64,000 nucleotides of DNA from Paenibacillus sp. MZ04-78.2 (GTDB lineage Bacteria > Bacillota > Bacilli > Paenibacillales > NBRC-103111): NCBI RefSeq assembly GCF_024213375.1, contig NZ_JANAVJ010000023.1, positions 1-64,000 of the forward strand, given 5' to 3'. Below are positions 50,307 through 57,399 of the stretch, one piece after another. Positions within the stretch are counted from its first letter, which is position 1. The number at the start of each line of letters is the position of its first letter. Both the position numbers and the translations under genes were made by a program. The notes beneath the pieces are model-generated. The model did no database searches and was not told the origin of the DNA. It saw only the letters and a list, made by a program, of their open reading frames with translations.

Positions 50307-50945
50307 TCATGCCTCCCGGTTGCTCTGAACCGGCTCCTTGCTTCGCTTCCATTGCCGATAAACCCATAGCGTGACCGCGAGGAAACCCCCGTAAATGGCA
50401 ATGGTGAGCGCTACCGCTCCCGGCTCCGACATCAAAGTATTGCCCACGAATGCGAACAAGAGCATGGACGGGATTTTGCCCAACGCGGACGCCACAGCAT
50501 AAGACCCAAAGGAAACGCGGCTCAAGGCGGAATACGCATTGATGATAATGGACGGAATAAAAGGAACGAGCCTTGTGAAAAGAATGGTCAGAAAGGCGTT
50601 TCGCTCGAACAGAACGGTGAGCTTGCTGAGACGCTCGTAGCGGTACAGCATCCGCTCGCCCCATTCCTGATACCCGTAACGGACAAATAAAAACATGAGG
50701 ATCGAAGCCGCCGTCGAGCCCGTCCATGTGATCGCCGCACCGAGCACCGGCCCGAATGCCGCGCCAATGACCCCGCCGACAACCGGATAGGGGATGACCG
50801 GAAACAAGGCCATAGCCGTTGCCGCAACGATGACCAGGGCGATATGGTTGGGGGCTTGAAACCACGCCACGATCTCTTCGCCGTACCTGTAAATAAGATA
50901 AGCCACGACGGCGTAGAGGAGGGCTAAACTTATTTTTTTGAACAT
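50307..50945 (-). CDS. TVP38/TMEM64-family membrane protein
   Basis: A 212-residue DedA-superfamily (VTT domain) membrane protein with about five or six helices. The family core is FPVIPYPVVGGVIGAAFGPVLGAAITWTGSTAAS (about residues 46-80) followed by FTRLVPFIPSIIINAYSALSRVSFGSY (about 120-148). Relatives are lipid scramblase-like or transport proteins; the role here is not known. It converges on the PspA gene with a shared terminator and is close to the ATL gene on the same strand (about 50 bases), possibly co-transcribed with it. Confidence 0.88.
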   Translation of the reverse strand: MFKKISLALLYAVVAYLIYRYGEEIVAWFQAPNHIALVIVAATAMALFPVIPYPVVGGVIGAAFGPVLGAAITWTGSTAASILMFLFVRYGYQEWGERMLYRYERLSKLTVLFERNAFLTILFTRLVPFIPSIIINAYSALSRVSFGSYAVASALGKIPSMLLFAFVGNTLMSEPGAVALTIAIYGGFLAVTLWVYRQWKRSKEPVQSNREA

Positions 50946-50994
50946 GAACCTTCTCCCGTAAATGGCATGATGATGATCTGTGCCGCATTAGCTG

Positions 50995-51309
50995 TCATTC
51001 GCCATGCGGAATGAAGCGCCACCGGTCCAAGTCCAGTTGTCCGTTATCGGCGACCTCGACGCCTTCATCCCGCAGATACAACATTTGGAGCATGCGGCTT
51101 TCCTCCTGCCGGATCGCAATTTCTCCTCGGGCGTTGACCACCCGGTGCCAGGGCAACCCGTATTTGCCGCTTGACGAATGAAGAATGCGCACGACTTGTC
51201 TGGCGCCTCTCGGACTGCCGGCCAGCCCGGCGATTTGACCATAAGTCATCACCTGTCCTTCCGGAATCTCTTGAATGATCTCAAGGACCCGCTGCGTAAA
51301 AGGGCTCAT
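50995..51309 (-). CDS. Alkyltransferase-like protein (ATL)
   Basis: A 104-residue DNA-binding protein of the MGMT family that lacks the alkyl-acceptor Cys: the active-site motif is PWHRVVNARGEI where true methyltransferases have PCHRV. The recognition-helix part is QVMTYGQIAGLAGSPRGARQVVRIL (about residues 19-43), with the arginine finger. ATL proteins bind O6-alkylguanine and hand it to nucleotide-excision repair instead of repairing it directly. It is short (about half of Ogt), as is typical. It lies upstream of the TVP38 gene on the same strand; no ada or alkA gene is nearby. Confidence 0.92.
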   Translation of the reverse strand: MSPFTQRVLEIIQEIPEGQVMTYGQIAGLAGSPRGARQVVRILHSSSGKYGLPWHRVVNARGEIAIRQEESRMLQMLYLRDEGVEVADNGQLDLDRWRFIPHGE

Positions 51310-51501
51310 CCGCTACCTCCCTTCACGGACCTCACATCATGGAATCAACCGGCCGATTTCTCCTTAAAGTCAAATGTTAATGGAAATGCCTCCTTGAAGC
51401 AAGTTCGTCGCGAAAAACCTCCATTTTCCGCCAAGCATATTTGGCCCTGAATAGCTCATTCTATACCATGTACGCCAATTGACCCGAAAAGGAGTGATCT
51501 T

Positions 51502-51798
51502 ATGCCAGCGACGATGACCCCTCCCGCTCAGCAGACACAGCCGCCGATTCCCGCTCCGCCGCGCGTGATTACAACGAAAGATTTGCTCTACCTGAAGGAT
51601 GCGCTGTCTTGGGAGCTCTCGGCTTTTAAGAAATTTCACTTTTTTGCCCAGCAGGCGACCAACCCGCAAATCAAACAAGCGCTCGACAAAGCCGGTCAGA
51701 TGCATCAGCGTCATTATGAAAAGCTGCTTACTCATCTGCAGGTGGACAATACCGCCGCGATGGCCAATCTGCCCCGTCCGCAGCAGGCGTCCCAATAA
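51502..51798 (+). CDS. CotF-like spore coat protein
   Basis: A 98-residue protein with a Pro/Gln-rich start (residues 1-22) and two helices that form a small ferritin-like hairpin: TTKDLLYLKDALSWELSAFKKFHFFAQQ and IKQALDKAGQMHQRHYEKLLTHLQ. This is the CotF-type spore coat layout. A second, longer CotF-like gene follows 24 bases later on the same strand. No signal peptide. AAAGGAG precedes the ATG. It probably belongs to the coat or its associated layer, which agrees with a spore-former; sporulation control was not visible. Confidence 0.8.
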   Translation: MPATMTPPAQQTQPPIPAPPRVITTKDLLYLKDALSWELSAFKKFHFFAQQATNPQIKQALDKAGQMHQRHYEKLLTHLQVDNTAAMANLPRPQQASQ

Positions 51799-51822
51799 TC
51801 TCAAGTAAGGAGGATAGAGCCA

Positions 51823-52167
51823 ATGCCAAGCCAGCAAGTCCAGAACCCTAACGAAATCGCCAACCCGCAAACCGGACAGCTGCCGCAGGTCAAAGGACCG
51901 GAGATGAACGACCGGGACTTCCTCAACGACGGACTGGCCACATGCAAATTGTTGACCGACAACTTCAACGTGGCCGTCCGCGAGGCCAGCCACGAGCAGC
52001 TTCATGCTGATATGCTCCAGATTTTGACGGAAACGCATCAAAGCGCCCGCGAGTTGTTTAATCTGATGTTTCAGAACGGATGGTATAAGCTGGAGGCCGA
52101 GGAGCAGCAGAAGCTTCAGCAAACGCAGCAGCAGTTTAGCGGGTATTCCTCGCAGTTCCCTTACTAA
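51823..52167 (+). CDS. CotF-family spore coat protein
   Basis: A 114-residue spore coat protein of the CotF family. The core MNDRDFLNDGLATCKLLTDNFNVAVREASHEQLHADMLQILTETHQSARELFNLMFQNGWYKLEA (about residues 29-93) is a four-helix, ferritin-like bundle, and the C-terminus is Gln/Ser/Tyr-rich as in coat proteins. It has AAGGAGGA before the ATG and follows the smaller CotF-like gene, so both are likely one sporulation operon. A strong terminator follows. Confidence 0.88.
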   Translation: MPSQQVQNPNEIANPQTGQLPQVKGPEMNDRDFLNDGLATCKLLTDNFNVAVREASHEQLHADMLQILTETHQSARELFNLMFQNGWYKLEAEEQQKLQQTQQQFSGYSSQFPY

Positions 52168-52188
52168 CGTGTACCAGATGAGTCAGGA

Positions 52189-52224
52189 AAGCTCCTGCCT
52201 TTTGCGGCGGGAGCTTCATTTTTG
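52189..52224 (+). terminator. Rho-independent terminator of the cotF pair
   Basis: AAGCTCCTGCC (52189-52199) and GGCGGGAGCTT (52206-52216) with one wobble, then CATTTTTG. Confidence 0.85.
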
Positions 52225-52225
52225 T

Positions 52226-52318
52226 TTACTTGAGAAATTGATACAGCTTCGCGCCCGCCTCACTAGGCGCTTGGATGTCCCGGTGGATGATCCGCGTCCT
52301 CTCCTCTAGGATTGAATG
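52226..52318 (-). pseudogene. Possible 3' remnant of an unknown gene
   Basis: A minus-strand frame of about 30 codons ends ERTRIIHRDIQAPSEAGAKL plus YQFLK and a stop, and reads like a genuine protein C-terminus. It is closed upstream by stops and has no start signal. It lies between the CotF terminator and the IS element left end, so it may be a relic. I do not recognise the family. Confidence 0.3.
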
Positions 52319-52539
52319 CTATCGAAAGCTATTATGGCTCTACTGCTCATAGTATTACAATAACCGAATAAAAAATATAAGACTTTTACAGCAATGCTAA
52401 ACAGATTTTAGCCGAGAAAGCCCTTGCCTTTAGGCATGGGATGAATCGGCTTAGGACAAGGGCTGTCTTTAGACAGCTTCATTGTCCTACATTTCTTCAT
52501 GTTGTTGCAGTTTTTTGTTAATATTGATACAATTGGTAT

Positions 52540-52938
52540 ATGGGACAAGAATATAGAAGAACGACCACAACCGTATCACTCATCAACTATCATTTTGTGT
52601 TTTGCCCGCGATACCGAAGAAAGGTATTTGTGAGTCAAGTCGAAGCGAGATTTAAAGAGCTTGTGCAAGAGCTATGCCAGAAAAACGATTGGCTTATTGT
52701 TGCGATGGAAGTCATGCCAGATCATGTGCACCTATTCTTAAACGTGCTGCCAACGGATTCTCCAGCGGACGTTATGGCAAAATTGAAAGGTACGACCTCG
52801 CGATGTTTGCGTCAAGAATTTAAGCACTTGGAGCATCTGCCAAGCCTTTGGACACGTTCGTATTTTGTCAGCACGGCAGGGAATGTTTCGAGTGAAACCA
52901 TCCGGCGTTATGTTGAAGAACAAAAGAAAAGGGGGTGA
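52540..52938 (+). CDS. tnpA: IS200/IS605 Y1 transposase TnpA
   Basis: A 132-residue HUH single-strand transposase. The metal-binding motif is HVHLFLNV (about residues 67-74) and the catalytic Tyr is in IRRYVEEQKK near residue 123. It opens INYHFVFCPRYRRKVFVS, as in IS200. It moves by cutting and joining single-stranded ends folded into the hairpins found at the element boundaries. The reading frame is complete, so the enzyme may be active. Stop codon follows directly into the tnpB start region. Confidence 0.93.
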   Translation: MGQEYRRTTTTVSLINYHFVFCPRYRRKVFVSQVEARFKELVQELCQKNDWLIVAMEVMPDHVHLFLNVLPTDSPADVMAKLKGTTSRCLRQEFKHLEHLPSLWTRSYFVSTAGNVSSETIRRYVEEQKKRG

Positions 52939-52942
52939 AACC

Positions 52943-53990
52943 GTGCAAACCGTAACCGCTCAAATTCGAATATGCCCAAACGATGTTTCCCTGCTGAAGA
53001 AGATGGGGGACGAATACATCAAAACGGTCAATCTCCTCACCGAACAAGCGGAAGCATCGGGCGCATTTCCAAAGCTCACCTCCAAGGATGTCGATGCCAA
53101 ACTTCCATCCGCCGTAAAGAACCAAGCCATTCGAGATGCGCGAAGCATTCATAACAAGACGAAAAAGCAAGGAAAACGTCCGCTTCTAAAGCGCAGAGCC
53201 TACTACGTCAATAACCAGAACTATTCACTTGGGGACCATAGCGTTGCATTTCCTGTGATGTTGGATGGGAACGTACAGCGGCTCAAGATTTCGGCTCATG
53301 TAACGGAACGCGAACAACGGTTGCTATCCAGCGGGAAGCTGGGCCTCTTAAAAAGTGGTTGAGAAGTCGGGCAAGTGGTACATACAAATTTCTGTTGAAA
53401 GTAAGACAGAACAAGCAACCGGCGATGTCATAGACTTGGGCTTAAAAGTCCCTGCCGTTGTTGTCACCTCAACAGGGAAGATGAAATTTGTTGGCAACGG
53501 CAGACAGAACAAGTACATACGCCGCAAATACAAAGAGCGCAGAAGAAAGATGGGCAAGTTAAAGAAGCTGTCTGCGATCCGTAAGCAAGAAAATAAAGAA
53601 CATCGCTACATGAAAGACCAAAACCACAAAATCAGCCGTAAGATCGTGAACATGGCGATCGAAGAACAAGTATCGGTCATCAAGCTGGAAAAGCTGACGA
53701 ACCTTCGCCAAACGACAAGAACAAGTCGTAAAAACGCAAAAAACTTGCATAATTGGACGTTCTATCAATTGCAAACGTTTATCGCATACAAGGCGGCATT
53801 GGCCGGGATTAACATCATCGAAGTCAATCCAGCGTACACCTCCCAAACGTGTCCCAACTGCGAGAAACGGAACAAGGCAATGGATCGGACGTATGAGTGT
53901 TCATGCGGGTATCGCGCACACCGCGACAGAGTTGGAGCCATCAACATTATGCGCCAACCTGTGATAGATGGTAACAGTCTATCAGCCTAG
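52943..53990 (+). pseudogene. tnpB: TnpB RNA-guided nuclease, interrupted by a frameshift
   Basis: TnpB of the OrfB/Cas12-like family, split in two frames. The first part (from GTG at 52943 with GGGGGTG upstream, MQTVTAQIRICPNDVSLLKK) ends at a TGA at 53362; the second continues from the A run at 53350-53354 (about VVEKSGKWYIQISVESK). One A fewer in that run would restore a single frame. The RuvC residues remain: Asp in VIDLGLKVPAVVV, Glu in VSVIKLEKL and the final Asp in DRVGAINI, with a zinc ribbon CPNCEKR and CSCGYRAH. The nuclease part is otherwise intact, so disruption is recent, or transcriptional slippage on the A run restores it. Confidence 0.85.
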
Positions 53991-54122
53991 ATAGCTATAC
54001 GCTCTGATCTAGGATGAGCTAATGAGCTAGCTCTTAACTTAGCAGTCAGCACAAAACAGAAATGGCCTGCGTGCGTTAACTAGCTAAGAATCCCACGGCT
54101 TTAGCCGTGTCGGAGGCTCAAT
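53991..54122 (+). ncRNA. Predicted omega (reRNA) guide RNA scaffold at the right end
   Basis: The segment from the tnpB stop to the right end, closing with the CACGGC/GCCGTG hairpin, corresponds to the right-end-derived RNA that TnpB uses; the guide would be the flanking bases after about 54122 (ATTCATTCTCCTGC...). This follows from IS605 family knowledge, not from any transcript data. Confidence 0.5.
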
Positions 54123-54193
54123 ATTCATTCTCCTGCATTTGATGCTAGACTTAAACATAAGAATCTAGCGTGCGGCAAGGAGGCCGTAGACAA

Positions 54194-54262
54194 ATGTCAA
54201 TTGTCCCGAGCTTAATGGAATTCAATAAGACATTCGTTGCTGAGGACTACCGGGAAGGCTGA
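54194..54262 (+). pseudogene. 5' stub of a beta-carbonic anhydrase-like gene
   Basis: ATG at 54194 with AAGGAGG 13 bases upstream begins MSIVPSLMEFNKTFVAEDY and stops after 22 codons. The LxEFNKxFV start is characteristic of beta-class carbonic anhydrases of Bacilli, which continue with a zinc-site region absent here. Only the first exon-like piece remains, lost before any zinc ligand. It lies 72 bases beyond the IS right end. Confidence 0.5.
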
Positions 54263-54372
54263 CCCGGTCATAGTATGGAAACCTCCTGCTTTCCTAATCA
54301 TTCGAAACGCGGCAACGAGAATGCCATACATTTTTTTACAATGGTGGTTGTCATCATGAAGGAGGACGTTTT

Positions 54373-56181
54373 GTGCGAATTGCAAAGCTTTTGATGTTCG
54401 TTTTTACGGCCATGATGCTTATTGTTATTTTCCCTTGGCAGACGCAGGCGGCGGTTAGCGATGCAGATGCCGATCTGATGAGCATGCAACAGGGCGCAGG
54501 GGCGCTCTCGCCCGATTTTTCCCCGTCCGTGACGGAATATCGGCTGAAGATGCGCAGCTCCGAACAAGGCTTCTACACGGCCGCCAGCCCTGCGAATTCC
54601 AAGGCAACGATGGCGTACTCGATGAACGGAAGCGCTTGGATCACGCTGGCCAACAATACGTCGACCGGCTATATCCCGACGAACCGGGGAGAGAACACGT
54701 TTCAAATCAAAGTCACCTCGGCCGATTCATCCACGATCAAAACGTATAAGGTCCATGTATATTTCCCGGCGACGAGCGATGCGGATTTGAGCGATTTGCG
54801 TGTAAGCGGAGCGGCGTTAATCCCGCCTTTCCAGTCTACGACAACGAATTACACGGCAAGCGTGCCTTACGCAACGAACAGCCTGTCGCTCACCGGGTTG
54901 TTAAACGACCCCGCTGCCACCTTCCTGATCAACGGAACGGCGGCATCCGACGGAGCCGCATTCGGCCCCATTCCTTTGAACGTCGGAAGCAATACGATCA
55001 CCGTGCAGACTACATCGTACGATAAAACGGCCAATAAAACGTATACGATAACGGTCGTGCGGGCTGCCCCCGGCACGAATGCACAGCTGAGCGCCTTAAC
55101 CATATTCGGGAGCACGTTAAGTCTGCCTTTTCAACCGCATCTCATGGGGTATGTTCTGGCGGATGTCCCGTACTCCACGTCCAGCTTGGCGGTCGCGCCC
55201 GTGTTATCCGATGTGAACGCCTCCGTCTACGTTCGCGCCAACGGAGGAAGCTACATACAGGCGGTGAGCGGCTCTCCGACTGCCCTGCTGCCTCTGAAGG
55301 TGGGCAGCAATAAGCTGGAGATCAAGGTAGTGGCCGAGGACCCGTCCGAGGAAAAAATATATACGCTCAGCGTAACGAGACTAAAAAATAGCGACGCGAG
55401 CTTGTCCGGCTTATCCGTTTCGCCCGGACACCTTGACTTTTCCAGCCAGGTGACGGACTATTCCATGACGGTGAGCCGCTCCGTCCCATCGCTCACGGTG
55501 AAGCCCGTCCTGCCGGATGGCAACCCGGTCGCTAAGATTCAGGTCCGCGTCAACGGCGGCAGCTACGTTTCCGTTCAGAGCGGCATGGATAGCCCGGCCT
55601 TGCCTTTAATCTCCGGCGTACCGAATGTCATCGAAGTGCTGGTCACCGCACAGGACGGGACGACCCGGCTGTACACCATTCGCGTGACTCAAGCCGGAAC
55701 GCCGATGCTGACGAAGATGGTCATGGACGGAATGAAGGTGCGGCTGACCTTTTCCGAGCCGCTGCGGTCCGTCGCGGATGCGACCTATTTCAGCGTCACC
55801 AATATGAGCCGCAACGCCGCGCTGTCGGTAACCGATGTCGTCTACACGCCGGGAGCCGCTGAAGTAGGCTTCACCGCGAGCGGCCTGTTCCAGCCGGGAG
55901 ATGATCTGAAACTCCGAATCCAAGCGGGCGCGGTAAGCAGCTTTAGCGGGGAGACAAATGCGGCCGTAAGCCTTAGGGTCGTCTACGGAGACGCCATGCA
56001 GCAAATGCTGCGCAGACTGGCCGATCTGGATACTGACGGCGACGGGATTGACATCCGTGAAGTATTGGCGTATTTGAACTCGCCGTACGGGCACAATGAC
56101 TTGAACGGAGACGGTCAATTTACCCATGAAGATGTGGCGATCGTATTGAGACAGATCGGGGCGAAATTCGTTTCGCCGTAG
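54373..56181 (+). CDS. Exported cadherin-like beta-sandwich protein with dockerin-like end
   Basis: A 602-residue secreted protein. The signal peptide is about residues 1-27 (LLMFVFTAMMLIVIFPWQTQA). Four or more cadherin-like (PF12733-type) repeats follow, each about 90 residues and closing with a TYKVH/TYTITVVR/IYTLSVTR/LYTIRVTQ-type strand; a final beta domain (MLTKMVMDGMKVRLTFSEPLR) and then LADLDTDGDGIDIREVLAYL and HNDLNGDGQFTHEDVAIVLR, which are EF-hand-like dockerin loops with D-x-D-G/N-D-G. Start GTG at 54373 has GGAGGACG before it. It likely sits on the cell surface or is secreted; the partner of the dockerin-like end is unknown. Confidence 0.82.
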   Translation: MRIAKLLMFVFTAMMLIVIFPWQTQAAVSDADADLMSMQQGAGALSPDFSPSVTEYRLKMRSSEQGFYTAASPANSKATMAYSMNGSAWITLANNTSTGYIPTNRGENTFQIKVTSADSSTIKTYKVHVYFPATSDADLSDLRVSGAALIPPFQSTTTNYTASVPYATNSLSLTGLLNDPAATFLINGTAASDGAAFGPIPLNVGSNTITVQTTSYDKTANKTYTITVVRAAPGTNAQLSALTIFGSTLSLPFQPHLMGYVLADVPYSTSSLAVAPVLSDVNASVYVRANGGSYIQAVSGSPTALLPLKVGSNKLEIKVVAEDPSEEKIYTLSVTRLKNSDASLSGLSVSPGHLDFSSQVTDYSMTVSRSVPSLTVKPVLPDGNPVAKIQVRVNGGSYVSVQSGMDSPALPLISGVPNVIEVLVTAQDGTTRLYTIRVTQAGTPMLTKMVMDGMKVRLTFSEPLRSVADATYFSVTNMSRNAALSVTDVVYTPGAAEVGFTASGLFQPGDDLKLRIQAGAVSSFSGETNAAVSLRVVYGDAMQQMLRRLADLDTDGDGIDIREVLAYLNSPYGHNDLNGDGQFTHEDVAIVLRQIGAKFVSP

Positions 56182-56306
56182 CAACCATAGAAAGCAGCCG
56201 TTTCCCGGCATCGGGGGCGGCTGTTTTTGTGATCATCCGGAAGCGTGCAATTGAATGAAGGGCATGGTAAAATTTACACAAATATGTCTGGAAAGGCGGT
56301 TAACCG

Positions 56307-56906
56307 ATGAAAATATTAGTTGTTGGCGCTACGGGCACGCTTGGCAAAGCTGTTGTCGACAGATTGAAGGATAACCACGAGATTATAAAAGCGGCGCGGC
56401 GCGGTGGCGATGTGACCGTAGATATGACATCAACGGAGAGCATCGCGGCGATGTACGAAGCGGTAGGAAAAGTCGATGCGGTCGTTGTCACGGCGGGAAG
56501 CGCCAAGTTTCTTCCTCTAACCGATATGACCCCGGAGGATAATCAGGTTGCCATTGATAGCAAGCTCAAGGGCCAGATCAACATCGTTCTGCTCGGATTG
56601 GAATATCTCAATGACGGCGGCAGCTTTACGCTGGTGTCAGGCATTTTAATGGATGACCCCATCCCGCAAGGAGCCTCTTCCGCGATGGCCAACGGCGCCA
56701 TCCGGGCGTTCGTCAAGTCGGCTGCGATTGAAATGCCGCGGGGCATCCGGATTAACACCGTCAGTCCGAATGTGCTGGAAGAATCGTGGAACGCTTATGC
56801 CGGTTATTTCGCCGGATTCGTGCCCGTTCCCGCCAGCAAAGCGGCCGCCGCGTATCAGAAGAGCATCGAAGGCAAACAGACCGGCCAGTGCTACGAAGTG
56901 TATTAA
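56307..56906 (+). CDS. Short-chain dehydrogenase/reductase
   Basis: A 199-residue cytoplasmic SDR. The NAD(P)-binding motif is MKILVVGATGTLGKAVVDRL (GxxGxxG, residues 7-13), VVTAGSAKF near residue 65 stabilises the cofactor strand and ASSAMANGAIRAFVKSAA (about 124-141) is where the family's catalytic YxxxK normally lies; here the Tyr is replaced, with Ser at the equivalent place (SAMANGAIRA), so activity is uncertain and it may be a non-catalytic or divergent member. It is short for the family. AAAGGCGG precedes the ATG. No partner gene is apparent. Confidence 0.8.
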   Translation: MKILVVGATGTLGKAVVDRLKDNHEIIKAARRGGDVTVDMTSTESIAAMYEAVGKVDAVVVTAGSAKFLPLTDMTPEDNQVAIDSKLKGQINIVLLGLEYLNDGGSFTLVSGILMDDPIPQGASSAMANGAIRAFVKSAAIEMPRGIRINTVSPNVLEESWNAYAGYFAGFVPVPASKAAAAYQKSIEGKQTGQCYEVY

Positions 56907-56946
56907 CTCTATTTCACATCGATTGCAAAAATAGATAGCGTTTGGC

Positions 56947-57045
56947 TTAGCCGATCACCGAAGTCAGCGGTGTGCGCAAATCATGCGCCAAATTCAGGAC
57001 CAGTTGATCTTTGCTGTCGCTCGGCGTTCTGTTCCCGCATACGAG
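56947..57045 (-). pseudogene. Histidine-kinase H-box remnant
   Basis: A minus-strand frame of 32 codons reads KDQLVLNLAHDLRTPLTSVI and then G-stop, which is the phospho-acceptor H-box of a sensor kinase (LAHDLRTPLTSVIG). Both sides are lost: upstream is a stop and downstream a TAA right after the motif. It lies just past the SDR gene and 355 bases before the giant NTPase gene. Confidence 0.7.
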
Positions 57046-57215
57046 TCATATCGAAAATGTTTTGCTTGCTGGTTTTAAATGAAACTAAGAGCGCCAAGCC
57101 TTAATATATAAGGGATCGTAGGCCAATACGAATTCTTAAGTAAGAGTGCAATAAGGGAGTTTGCAGTTGGTTGCCGTAAAAATATGACTGATGATGTAAA
57201 GATTAAAGAACTTAG

Positions 57216-57250
57216 AAAGACGCTGGTCCTGACCACCCAACGTCTTTTTC
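57216..57250 (+). terminator. Terminator-like hairpin
   Basis: AAAGACG and CGTCTTT arms with an inner GGT/ACC pair are followed by TTTC. It lies between the kinase remnant and the large gene; the transcript it ends is not clear. Confidence 0.55.
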
Positions 57251-57399
57251 ATTTTTCTGGCTTTAAGTCATTATCATCAAAGCTGTTTTTTTGCAGCCGA
57301 AATGTATTTTTCACCAGTATATAAGGAAATTTTGGAGGATTGGTCCAGTTATTGTTGAATTTAATTATAGGGTTTTGACATTAATGAGGTGACTACTAA

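Larger units (their letters stand above)
52415..54122 (+). mobile_element. IS200/IS605-family element (TnpA plus frameshifted TnpB)
   Basis: The element carries an intact HUH transposase tnpA and a broken tnpB in the same orientation. The left end has a CCCTTGCC/GGCATGGG hairpin (52421-52440) and a second stem GGACAA..GCTGTC/GACAGC..TTGTCC (52454-52487). The right end has CACGGC-TTTA-GCCGTG (54094-54109) followed by GTCGGAGGCTCAAT, the usual right-end form. There are no terminal inverted repeats or target duplications, as expected. Exact edges are estimated. Confidence 0.85.

Noticed and set aside
57184-57324. 46-codon frame (MTDDVKIKELRK start) before the giant gene
   Set aside because: It runs through a terminator-like hairpin, has no ribosome site and no recognisable family.
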